Source of the DNA: Gemmobacter caeni
GTDB taxonomy: Bacteria; Pseudomonadota; Alphaproteobacteria; Rhodobacterales; Rhodobacteraceae
Assembly: GCF_003054195.1 (NCBI RefSeq)
Contig: NZ_QBKP01000009.1
Span: 62,001-126,000 of the forward strand
DNA length: 64,000 nucleotides
Direction of reading: 5' to 3'
Both the position numbers and the translations under genes were made by a program. Under the pieces are notes generated by a model. The model was not told the origin of the DNA, ran no database searches, and saw nothing but the letters and a program-made list of their open reading frames with translations. How positions within the stretch are numbered: position 1 is the stretch's first letter; every line of letters starts with the position of its first letter. This document shows, piece by piece, positions 24,638 to 33,629 of the stretch.

Positions 24638-27433
24638 ATGACACAGACGCATTTCGCCGCCCGCCTGACCCGCTCGCCCATCGCTTTCGACCCCGAGGCC
24701 GGGGCGGATGCCGCCGCGAGTTTCGCCGATCTTGCGCCCGAACTGCGCGGGTTGCTGGCCGGAACGGCGGGCTGCTCGCCCTATCTGAAAGGGCTGATGG
24801 GGCGCGAGGCCGACTGGCTGCGCGCCGCACTTGCCGGGGCGCCGGAAGCTGCCATCGAGGCAGTGCTGGAGGGGCTGGACGAGGTGCCGCTGGACGGCCT
24901 GGGCAGCGCCTTGCGGCAGGCCAAGCGGCGGGTGGCGCTACTGACCGGGCTGGCCGATCTGGGCGGCGTCTGGCCGCTGGAGGCGGTGACCGGCGCGCTG
25001 TCGGCGCTGGCCGACCGGGCGGTGGACCTCAGCCTCAGGCGGCTGGTGGCCGATGAAATCCGTCGTGGCAAACTGCCCGGTCAGCGTCCCGAGGATGCCG
25101 AAACCGCCGCCGGGATGGTGGTGCTGGCCATGGGCAAGGGCGGTGCGGGCGAGCTGAATTATTCGTCCGACATCGACCTCGTGTGTCTGTTCGATCAGGA
25201 CCGTTATGGCGAAGACTGGCAGGAGGCGCGGATGGGATTCATCCGCGTGACCCGCAAGATGGCGGCGCTGCTGTCCGACATCACGGCCGAGGGTTATGTC
25301 TTTCGCACCGACCTGCGGCTGCGGCCCGATGCGGCGGTGACGCCGGTCTGTATCTCCATGGCGGCGGCGGAAGCCTATTACGAGGCGCAGGGCCGCACCT
25401 GGGAACGCGCGGCCTATATCAAGGCGCGGCCAGCGGGCGGCGATCTGGCGGCGGGGGAGCGGTTCCTCAAGGCGCTGGTGCCCTTCGTCTGGCGCAAGCA
25501 TCTGGATTTCGTGGCGATTCAGGATGCACATGACATGCGGCTGCGCATCCGCGATCATCGCGGGCTTCACGGCCCCATCTCGATCGAGGGGCATAACATG
25601 AAGCTCGGCCCCGGCGGCATCCGCGAGATCGAGTTCTTCACCCAGACCCGGCAATTGATCGCGGGGGGGCGCGACCCGTCCTTGCGCGACCGGACCACGG
25701 TGGGGGGGCTGGCCGCGCTGGCGGCGGCGGGCTGGGTGCCGGGCGAGGTGACGGACGAGCTGACCGCGCTTTACCGCGCGCATCGGGAAATCGAGCACCG
25801 CTTGCAGATGGTCGCCGATGCCCAGACCCATGACATGCCGAACAGCGCCGAGGGTGTCGCGCGCATCGCGGCCTTCTGCGGCGAGGGCGATGTGGCTGCC
25901 TTCCGGGCAGCGCTGAAGGCGCGGCTGGAACGGACCGAGGCGCTGACCGAGGGTTTCTTCGCCCCCGGCGCCGCCGAGGAAGGGCCGGAGCTTTCGGACA
26001 GCGCGCGCGAGATCGTCGATGGCTGGCGCGCCTATCCGGCGCTGCGATCGGAACGCGCTGTGCGCATCTTCAAGCGCCTGCGTCCCACGCTGCTGCGCGC
26101 GCTGCAAAAGGCGGCGAACCCCGACGAGGCGCTGCTGGCCTTTGACGGGTTCCTCAAGGGCCTGCCCGCAGGGGTGCAGCTTTTCGCGCTGTTTGACGCC
26201 AATCCGGTGCTGGTCGATCTGATCGTGGACATCGCCGGCACGACGCCCGCGCTGGCGCGTTACCTCAGCCGCAACGCCGGGGTGCTGGATGCGGTGATCG
26301 GCGGCAGCTTCTGGGCCCACTGGCCCGGCACCGCTGACCTGCGTGCCAACCTGACCGCGACGCTGGGGGAGGTGGCGGATTACGAGGCGAAGCTTGATAC
26401 CGCGCGGCGCTGGATGAAGGAATGGCACTTCCGCATCGGCGTGCATCACCTGCGCGGGCTGATCGACGCCTTCGAAGCCGGGAAAAGCTATGCCGATCTG
26501 GCGGATGCCATCGTGGGTGCGCTCTGGCCCGTGGTCAGCGCCGAATTCGCCCGCAAGCACGGGCCTGCGCCAGGGCGCGGGGCGGTGGTGCTGGGCATGG
26601 GCAGCCTTGGGGCCGGGCGGCTGAACGCCGGATCTGACTTGGACCTGATCGTCATCTATGATGCGCAGGGCGCGGAAAACAGCGAGGGGCCGAAGCCGCT
26701 TGCGACGCGGCCCTATTTCGCCCGGCTGACGCAGGCCATGGTGACGGCGCTGACTGCCCAGATGCCGGAAGGGCGGCTTTACGAAGTCGACATGCGGCTG
26801 CGCCCCTCGGGGCGGCAGGGGCCGGTGGCCACCTCGATCACCAGCTTCTGCAGCTACCAGATGGACGAGGCCTGGACATGGGAGCATCTGGCCCTGACCC
26901 GCGCGCGGGTGCTGGCGGGTGATCCGAACCTTGCCGCTGATCTTGAGGGGGTGCGGCGCGAGGTGCTGGCGGCCAAGGCGGGCGGCGACAGCGTGCTGTC
27001 CGATGTGGCCGAGATGCGCAAGCGCCTGCAAGCGGCCAAGCCCCCGGCCGGCTCGTGGGAGGCGAAGAACGGGGCGGGCCGCCTGATGGATATTGAGTTG
27101 CTGGCGCAGACCGCCTGCCTGCGCGTGGCCGATCCGGCGCGGCGGGTGGAACAGCAACTGCGCGCGGGCGTAAAGCGCGGTTTCCTGTCGGTTTCCGACG
27201 AGCAGGTGTTGCTGGATGCCTACAGGCTTCTGTGGCGGTTGCAGGCGGGAACGCGGCTTCTGACCGACCGGACGCTGGACCTCGACACTGTGGGCGAGGG
27301 CGGACGCGCCTTTCTGGTGCGCGAGACCGGGGCGGCAGACGGCGCGGATCTGTCGGCGCGGCTTGAGGCGGCGGTTGCCGCGGCGGCGGCGGTGATCGAC
27401 GCGCGGCTGGGAGAGACGACAGATGCAGCTTGA
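24638..27433 (+). CDS. glnE: Glutamine synthetase adenylyltransferase/deadenylase GlnE
   Basis: A 931-residue two-domain enzyme. The N-terminal nucleotidyltransferase centre GKGGAGELNYSSDIDL is the deadenylylating half; the C-terminal centre GMGSLGAGRLNAGSDLDL is the adenylylating half. Each is followed by a GlnD/PII-uridylyl-like linker region. GlnE sets glutamine synthetase activity in response to PII and glutamine. The ATG giving MTQTHFAARL is chosen; upstream in-frame residues look non-coding. Confidence 0.95.
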   Translation: MTQTHFAARLTRSPIAFDPEAGADAAASFADLAPELRGLLAGTAGCSPYLKGLMGREADWLRAALAGAPEAAIEAVLEGLDEVPLDGLGSALRQAKRRVALLTGLADLGGVWPLEAVTGALSALADRAVDLSLRRLVADEIRRGKLPGQRPEDAETAAGMVVLAMGKGGAGELNYSSDIDLVCLFDQDRYGEDWQEARMGFIRVTRKMAALLSDITAEGYVFRTDLRLRPDAAVTPVCISMAAAEAYYEAQGRTWERAAYIKARPAGGDLAAGERFLKALVPFVWRKHLDFVAIQDAHDMRLRIRDHRGLHGPISIEGHNMKLGPGGIREIEFFTQTRQLIAGGRDPSLRDRTTVGGLAALAAAGWVPGEVTDELTALYRAHREIEHRLQMVADAQTHDMPNSAEGVARIAAFCGEGDVAAFRAALKARLERTEALTEGFFAPGAAEEGPELSDSAREIVDGWRAYPALRSERAVRIFKRLRPTLLRALQKAANPDEALLAFDGFLKGLPAGVQLFALFDANPVLVDLIVDIAGTTPALARYLSRNAGVLDAVIGGSFWAHWPGTADLRANLTATLGEVADYEAKLDTARRWMKEWHFRIGVHHLRGLIDAFEAGKSYADLADAIVGALWPVVSAEFARKHGPAPGRGAVVLGMGSLGAGRLNAGSDLDLIVIYDAQGAENSEGPKPLATRPYFARLTQAMVTALTAQMPEGRLYEVDMRLRPSGRQGPVATSITSFCSYQMDEAWTWEHLALTRARVLAGDPNLAADLEGVRREVLAAKAGGDSVLSDVAEMRKRLQAAKPPAGSWEAKNGAGRLMDIELLAQTACLRVADPARRVEQQLRAGVKRGFLSVSDEQVLLDAYRLLWRLQAGTRLLTDRTLDLDTVGEGGRAFLVRETGAADGADLSARLEAAVAAAAAVIDARLGETTDAA

Positions 27434-27689
27434 AGAAGCGGACCCCAAGGGGCTGATACGCGAAAGCTATAACATCGACGGGATCACCGACGGCGAATGC
27501 CGGTCGATCTTCATCGACTGGGCGCTGAGCCTGCGCGCGGGCACCGAAACGCCCGAGGCGCTGAGCGTGCTGCTGGCGCGCTATGGCGCGGCGGCGGATC
27601 ACCCGATGACGGCAATCCTTGAAGCCGCGCGGGCCGCGCCCGAAGCGCCGCGCCGTCGCGGTGGCCGCATCGGCCGCATGGCGGGCTGA
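27423..27689 (+). CDS. Small conserved-looking protein coupled to glnE (unknown function)
   Basis: An 88-residue acidic protein ending in a basic tail (RRRGGRIGRMAG). It contains DGECRSIFIDWALSLRAG and TPEALSVLLARYG. I do not recognise a characterised family. It overlaps the end of glnE by 11 bases and has coding-like composition, so it is probably co-translated and may act in nitrogen control. The gap of 133 bases to pyrH follows. Confidence 0.65.
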   Translation: MQLEEADPKGLIRESYNIDGITDGECRSIFIDWALSLRAGTETPEALSVLLARYGAAADHPMTAILEAARAAPEAPRRRGGRIGRMAG

Positions 27690-27822
27690 GCCCCATCCGG
27701 CGATCTGTCGCGGACCCCCGGCGCTTCGCCCGGTTCTGCCCGGTTGAACCTGCCCGCGTTTTCCGACATTTTGCGCCACGACAATTTCGCCGCCACCCGA
27801 AACAACGACAGGGACAAACCCG

Positions 27823-28557
27823 ATGACCGCCGACACCGCCCATCCGCCCGTGAAATACAGCCGCGTCATGCTGAAAATCTCGGGGGAGGCGTTGATGGGC
27901 GATCAGGGCTTTGGCCTGCATCCGCCGACCGTGGCCCGCATCGCAGCCGAGGTGAAATCGGTCCGCGATCTGGGCGTCGAGGTCTGCATGGTGATCGGTG
28001 GCGGCAATATCTTCCGTGGTCTGGCCGGATCTGCGCAGGGGATGGAACGCACCACCGCCGATTACATGGGGATGCTCGCCACCGTGATGAACGCGCTGGC
28101 CATGCAATCGGCGCTGGAGCAGATGGGGGTCTTTACCCGCGTCATCAGCGCCATTCCGATGGATCAGGTCTGCGAGCCCTATATCCGCCGCCGCGCGGTG
28201 CGGCACCTTGAAAAGAAGCGGGTCTGCATCTTCGCCGCAGGCACCGGCAACCCCTATTTCACCACCGATACGGCTGCCACGCTGCGCGCCAATGAAATGG
28301 CCTGTCAGGCGATCTTCAAGGGCACCAAGGTCGACGGGGTTTATGATAAGGACCCCAAGAAACACGCCGATGCGAAACGCTACGATCATGTCAGCTATGA
28401 CGAGTGTCTGGCGAAACATCTGGGCGTTATGGATGCCTCGGCCATTGCGCTGGCCCGCGACAACAACCTGCCGATCATCGTGTTCTCGCTGGATGAGCCG
28501 GGCGGCTTCCGCGGCATTCTGGCCGGGCAGGGCACCTATACCACTGTGCAGGGCTGA
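27823..28557 (+). CDS. pyrH: UMP kinase
   Basis: A 244-residue amino-acid-kinase-fold enzyme that phosphorylates UMP to UDP. Visible are [40 protein letters not shown] and [11 protein letters not shown]. PyrH is essential and allosterically regulated by GTP and UTP. In this window it begins the block pyrH-frr-uppS-cdsA-dxr, a very conserved order in proteobacteria. Confidence 0.96.
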   Translation: MTADTAHPPVKYSRVMLKISGEALMGDQGFGLHPPTVARIAAEVKSVRDLGVEVCMVIGGGNIFRGLAGSAQGMERTTADYMGMLATVMNALAMQSALEQMGVFTRVISAIPMDQVCEPYIRRRAVRHLEKKRVCIFAAGTGNPYFTTDTAATLRANEMACQAIFKGTKVDGVYDKDPKKHADAKRYDHVSYDECLAKHLGVMDASAIALARDNNLPIIVFSLDEPGGFRGILAGQGTYTTVQG

Positions 28558-28682
28558 TCCGGCTTCCGGGCGGCAAGGCGTCGCCCATCGCGCCCCTGCG
28601 GCGCGCATCCCCCTATATCCAACGGCGCCGCCTGCTGTTATAGAGGCCCGAAACGGCGCCCGAGCCGAAAGATGAGGACCCC

Positions 28683-29249
28683 ATGTCGCACGACGAAATC
28701 GAAATCGACCTCGACGACCTGAGCCGCCGCATGGACGGCGCCATGACCGCCCTGAAGATGGAATTCGCCTCGCTGCGCACCGGCCGCGCCTCGGCCCAGA
28801 TCCTCGACCCGATTCAGGTGGAGGCCTATGGCCAGATGACCCCGATCAACCAGCTTGGCACCGTGAACGTGCCCGAGCCGCGCATGGTCGTGATCAATGT
28901 CTGGGACAAGGGCATGATCAACAAGGTGGAAAAGGCGATCCGCGAATCCGGTCTGGGCATCAACCCGGTGACCGACGGGCCGCTGATCCGCCTGCCGATC
29001 CCCGAACTGAACGAAGAGCGCCGCCGCGAACTGACCCGCGTCGCCGCGCAATATGCCGAAAGCGCCAAGGTCGCCATCCGCAACGTGCGCCGCGACGGCA
29101 TGGACCAGATCAAGAAGGCCAAAGGCTCGGGCATGTCCGAGGACGACCAGAAGATGTATGCCGACGAGGTGCAGGAGCTGACCGACAAGGCCATCGCGCA
29201 GGTGGACAAGGCGCTCGAGTCGAAGCAACAGGAAATCATGCAGGTCTGA
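28683..29249 (+). CDS. frr: Ribosome recycling factor
   Basis: A 188-residue protein shaped like a tRNA: a three-helix bundle plus a small beta domain. Motifs are [34 protein letters not shown] and [14 protein letters not shown]. With EF-G it splits post-termination ribosomes. GAGGACCCC precedes the ATG. The 125-base gap from pyrH holds no clear gene. Confidence 0.96.
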   Translation: MSHDEIEIDLDDLSRRMDGAMTALKMEFASLRTGRASAQILDPIQVEAYGQMTPINQLGTVNVPEPRMVVINVWDKGMINKVEKAIRESGLGINPVTDGPLIRLPIPELNEERRRELTRVAAQYAESAKVAIRNVRRDGMDQIKKAKGSGMSEDDQKMYADEVQELTDKAIAQVDKALESKQQEIMQV

Positions 29250-29282
29250 CGACCTGCATCCGCGCCAGCGAAAGGGCTGCTC

Positions 29283-30007
<725 letters not shown>

Positions 30008-30011
<4 letters not shown>

Positions 30012-30670
30012 GCGGCGCGAACTGGGCCGATCTTCGGGCACGCAGCCTGTCGGCACTGGTGATGCTGGCGGTCGGCGCCGTCGCGATCTGGCTGGGCGGG
30101 TCGGTCTATCTGCTGCTGATCCTTGCAGCCGTTGCCGCGATGCAGTGGGAGCTGTGGCGCATGACGCTGGGGCAGGGCCGGGATACCCCGCTCTGGGCCG
30201 GTTACGGGCTGGCCATCCTGCTGGCCGGGGCGGCGCTGATCTGGCTGCGCGGTCTGCCGAACGGATTTTTGCTGATCTGCTGGTTGCTGGCCGTGGTCAT
30301 TGCATCCGATGTGATGGGTTATTTCGCGGGCCGTGCGCTTGGCGGGCCGAAGTTCTGGCCGCGCATCAGCCCGAAAAAGACATGGAGCGGCACAGTCGCG
30401 GGCTGGATCGGTGCGGCGCTGGTTGGTGTGGTCTTTGCCGCGCTGGACCGGGGGACGGGTCCTGGCCTCGTGCTGCTGTCGCCGTTTGTGGCTTTCGCCG
30501 GGCAGATGGGCGACATTGCGGAAAGCGCGATCAAGCGGCGGGCAGGTGTCAAGGACAGCTCGAACCTCATCCCCGGTCACGGCGGTGTGCTGGATCGGTT
30601 TGACGCGCTGATCTTCGCGGCGATTGTTGTCGGCGCGGCGGCGCTGTTCCTTTTCGGTGCGGGGCACTGA
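30008..30670 (+). CDS. cdsA: Phosphatidate cytidylyltransferase
   Basis: A 220-residue integral membrane protein with about six transmembrane helices. The catalytic region SDVMGYFAGRALGG, PRISPKKTWSG and the C-terminal signature KDSSNLIPGHGGVLDRFDAL are clear. It makes CDP-diacylglycerol, precursor of all phospholipids. It is shorter than the E. coli enzyme, as is common in alphaproteobacteria. It overlaps uppS by 4 bases. Confidence 0.93.
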
Positions 30671-30671
30671 C

Positions 30672-31862
30672 ATGCGGCGCATTTCGGTTTTCGGCGCCAC
30701 CGGCTCGATCGGCGAATCCACCTTCGACCTGATGATGCGGGCGGGCGGGCCGGAGGCGTTTCACACTGTCGCGCTGACCGGCGGGCGCAATGTGACCCGG
30801 CTGGCCGAGATGGCACGCGCCCTGCGGGCCGGGGTGGCGGTTACCGCGCATGACGACTGTCTGCCCGCCTTGCGCGACGCGCTGGAAGGCAGCGGCATTG
30901 CGGCGGCGGCGGGGTCTGAGGCGCTGCTGGAAGCCGCAGACCGCCCGGCGGACTGGGTGATGTCGGCCATCGTCGGTGCGGCAGGGCTGGCACCGGGGTT
31001 CCGGGCGCTGCGCCATGGCACCACGCTGGCGCTCGCGAACAAGGAAAGCCTTGTGACCGCCGGGCCGCTGCTGATGGCCGAGGCTGCGCGTCATGGTGCG
31101 CGTATCCTGCCGGTGGACAGCGAGCACAGCGCCATCTTTCAGGCGCTGGTGGGCGAGGATCTGGCGGCGGTGGAACGCATCGTCCTCACCGCTTCTGGGG
31201 GCGCGCTGCGCGACTGGCCGCTGGACAAGCTGGCGAAAGCCACGGTGGCCGAGGCGCTGGCGCATCCCAACTGGTCAATGGGGCCGCGCATCACCATCGA
31301 CAGCGCCTCGATGTTCAACAAGGCGCTGGAGGTGATCGAGACCCGCGAATATTTCGGTGTCGCGCCGGAGCAGATCGAGGTCATCATCCACCCCGAAAGC
31401 ATCATTCATTCCATGGTGGGTTACCGCGACGGTGCCATCATGGCGCATCTGGGGGCGGCGGACATGCGCCATGCCATCGGCTATGCGCTGAACTGGCCCG
31501 AGCGTGGCGAACTGCCGGTGGCGCGGCTGGATTTCGCGGCCCTCGGTCGCCTGAGTTTCCGCGCGCCGGACGAGGCGCGCTATCCGGCGCTGCGGCTTGC
31601 GCGCGAGGTGATGGCGGTGCGCGGCCAGGCGGGTGCGGCGTTCAATGCCGCGAAAGAGATCGCTCTCGACCATTTCATTGGCGGAGGGGTGGGGTTTGCC
31701 GATATGGCGGGAATCGTGGAAGACACGCTTGCCGCGCTTTCGCGCGAGACCGGCCTTGGAAATGCCCCGATGAGCCTTCAGGAGGTTCTGGCGGCGGATC
31801 TTCGTGCCCGTGCCCTGGCGACCGGCATTGCGTCGGATCTGGCGGCGCGGCGCGCGGGCTGA
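30672..31862 (+). CDS. dxr: 1-deoxy-D-xylulose 5-phosphate reductoisomerase
   Basis: A 396-residue NADPH-dependent enzyme of the MEP isoprenoid pathway. Motifs are VFGATGSIGESTFDL, ALANKESLV, PVDSEHSAIFQ and NWSMGPRITIDSA. The ATG one base after the cdsA stop is chosen. Its product feeds the isoprenoid supply used by UppS two genes upstream. Confidence 0.95.
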   Translation: MRRISVFGATGSIGESTFDLMMRAGGPEAFHTVALTGGRNVTRLAEMARALRAGVAVTAHDDCLPALRDALEGSGIAAAAGSEALLEAADRPADWVMSAIVGAAGLAPGFRALRHGTTLALANKESLVTAGPLLMAEAARHGARILPVDSEHSAIFQALVGEDLAAVERIVLTASGGALRDWPLDKLAKATVAEALAHPNWSMGPRITIDSASMFNKALEVIETREYFGVAPEQIEVIIHPESIIHSMVGYRDGAIMAHLGAADMRHAIGYALNWPERGELPVARLDFAALGRLSFRAPDEARYPALRLAREVMAVRGQAGAAFNAAKEIALDHFIGGGVGFADMAGIVEDTLAALSRETGLGNAPMSLQEVLAADLRARALATGIASDLAARRAG

Positions 31863-31912
31863 GGCCCTCGCCCGACTGCCGCACGCCGGACGATTGAGGA
31901 AAGGACGAAGGT

Positions 31913-33250
31913 TTGGACATTCTCGCACTGATGCCCGGTTTCGGAAATCTGGCCCTGACGGTGCTGGCCTTCGTTCTGGCGCTGTCGATCATCGTGGCGG
32001 TGCATGAATACGGCCATTACATCGTCGGCCGCTGGTCGGGCATCCATGCCGAAGTGTTCAGCCTGGGATTCGGCCCGGTTCTGCTGAGCCGGGTGGACCG
32101 GCACGGCACGCGCTGGCAACTCGCGGCACTGCCCTTCGGCGGCTATGTGAAATTCCTTGGCGATGCCGATGCAGCCTCGGGCAAGGATGGCGAGGCGATT
32201 GGCAGGCTGTCCCCTGCCGAGCGGCGCCATACGATGCATGGCGCGCCGCTTTGGGCGCGGGCGGCCACTGTAGCGGCGGGGCCGGTCTTCAACTTCATCT
32301 TTTCGGCGCTGGTATTTGCAGGCTTCTTCTGGGTCAGCGGGATCGCCACCGACGAGCCGCTGGTGGGCAAGACCAAGGCCTTTCCCTATGATGGCCAGCC
32401 GCTGCTGCCCGGAGATCGCATTCTGGCGCTGGAGGGCACGCCGGTCACCACGCTGGAAGAACTGATGGCGCGGGGCAATGCCCTGCCACCGGCGCCCAAC
32501 GCGGATTACCGCGTGCTGCGCGACGGGGCAGAGCAGGAGATCATTGGCCCGCATCCCTATCCGGCGCTGGTGGATTCGGTGCAGCCCAAATCGGCGGCGG
32601 ATGAAAGCGGTATCCTGCCGGGCGATCTGGTGCGGGCCATTGACGGTACTGCGGTGCAAAGCTTCGGCCAGATGCGCGAAATCGTCGGCGCCTCGGAAGG
32701 CCGCACGATGGTGCTGACCGTGCAGCGGGGCAGCGAATTGCTGGACCTGTCGCTGACGCCCCGCCGCGTTGACCTGCCGCTGCGCGAAGGCGGATTCGAG
32801 ACGCGCTGGCTGATCGGGCTGACCGGCGGGCTGGCCTTCGGGCCCGAACTGCGCACCCCCGGCGTGGCCGAGGGGCTGGGTCTGGGCGTGCAGCAGGTGG
32901 GCCTTGTCGCACGCACCAGCCTGTCGGGCCTGTGGCACATGATCACCGGCGCGATTTCGTCGTGCAACCTGCAAGGTCCGCTGGGAATCGCCGAGGCCAC
33001 GGGCACGGCGGCTTCGCAGGGGATCGACAGTTTCATCTGGCTTGTGGCGCTGCTTTCGGCGGCAGTCGGGCTGATGAACCTGCTGCCGGTGCCGGTGCTG
33101 GATGGCGGCCATCTGGTGTTCTACGCCTGGGAAGCGGTCATGCGCCGCCCGCCCTCGGATGCGATGTTGCAGCGACTGATGTCGCTGGGGCTGATCGTGG
33201 TTCTGGCGACCATGGCCTTCGGTCTGACGAACGATCTGTTCTGCCGCTGA
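31913..33250 (+). CDS. rseP: RseP-family site-2 zinc metalloprotease
   Basis: A 445-residue intramembrane protease. The zinc motif HEYGH lies in transmembrane helix 1, two PDZ-like regions lie in the middle, and NLLPVPVLDGGHLVFY marks the C-terminal catalytic half. RseP cleaves membrane-bound anti-sigma factors and leftover signal peptides. The start codon is TTG behind GAGGAAAGGACG. Confidence 0.93.
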   Translation: MDILALMPGFGNLALTVLAFVLALSIIVAVHEYGHYIVGRWSGIHAEVFSLGFGPVLLSRVDRHGTRWQLAALPFGGYVKFLGDADAASGKDGEAIGRLSPAERRHTMHGAPLWARAATVAAGPVFNFIFSALVFAGFFWVSGIATDEPLVGKTKAFPYDGQPLLPGDRILALEGTPVTTLEELMARGNALPPAPNADYRVLRDGAEQEIIGPHPYPALVDSVQPKSAADESGILPGDLVRAIDGTAVQSFGQMREIVGASEGRTMVLTVQRGSELLDLSLTPRRVDLPLREGGFETRWLIGLTGGLAFGPELRTPGVAEGLGLGVQQVGLVARTSLSGLWHMITGAISSCNLQGPLGIAEATGTAASQGIDSFIWLVALLSAAVGLMNLLPVPVLDGGHLVFYAWEAVMRRPPSDAMLQRLMSLGLIVVLATMAFGLTNDLFCR

Positions 33251-33302
33251 GCCACGCTGAGGCGGTTCCGGGCCGCCCAAATCATGCCACAATGGCGCGA
33301 TA

Positions 33303-33331
33303 TCACATCCTCGTGTCGATATGAGGTGTGA
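33303..33331 (+). promoter_or_regulatory. Hairpin that can mask the ribosome-binding site of the 46-codon gene
   Basis: TCACATCCTC (33303-33312) and GAGGTGTGA (33323-33331) pair with one bulged T around a 10-base loop. The 3' arm contains GAGG, the only ribosome-binding site for the small gene starting at 33333, so folding would block its translation. Confidence 0.45.
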
Positions 33332-33332
33332 C

Positions 33333-33473
33333 ATGCAAACCGTCATGAATGGCTATCGCGGCTTGTCCTATCTGGTCGGTCTCAACTGGGACTGGCTGTT
33401 CACGCTTGGCACCGTTCTCGTGGGCCTTCTGGCCGGGGCCTTTCTGGGCACCCAACTGCTGCCCGCGTTCTGA
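33333..33473 (+). CDS. 46-residue membrane protein between rseP and bamA
   Basis: A short reading frame: a polar N-terminus (MQTVMNGYRGLSYLVGLNWD) followed by a single transmembrane segment at about residues 21 to 43 (LFTLGTVLVGLLAGAFLGT). GAGGTGTGAC precedes the ATG at a good distance. I cannot name a family. Its place inside the conserved envelope operon suggests a small membrane partner, but that is inference. The frame ends in TGA, 157 bases before bamA. Confidence 0.6.
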   Translation: MQTVMNGYRGLSYLVGLNWDWLFTLGTVLVGLLAGAFLGTQLLPAF

Positions 33474-33488
33474 CGCCGGGTCAGGTTT

Positions 33489-33514
33489 CGTGCCCGCGGC
33501 TGACGGCGGGCACG
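33489..33514. terminator. Hairpin after the 46-codon gene
   Basis: CGTGCCCGC and GCGGGCACG form a perfect 9-base-pair stem with an 8-base loop. No T-run follows, so it may be a partial terminator or RNA-stability element. Confidence 0.4.
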
Positions 33515-33566
33515 ACAGGGCTGGTGCCCGAGACCCACAATGCCCCTAGAGATAGCGCCGAGTCTT

Positions 33567-33595
33567 TTGACAAGTCCCGCCAATCCCGCTAGTCA
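33567..33595 (+). promoter_or_regulatory. Sigma-70-type promoter upstream of bamA
   Basis: TTGACA and TAGTCA are separated by exactly 17 bases, with the expected start about 28 bases before the bamA ATG. bamA may therefore have its own promoter inside the operon. Confidence 0.55.
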
Positions 33596-33629
33596 GGTCC
33601 AGGAATTTCATTCAGGTGTGGGACCGGCC

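Noticed and set aside
24938-27448. An 836-codon open frame antisense to glnE
   Set aside because: It is a frame-shadow of glnE; composition is Arg/His/Gln-rich with no recognisable domain.
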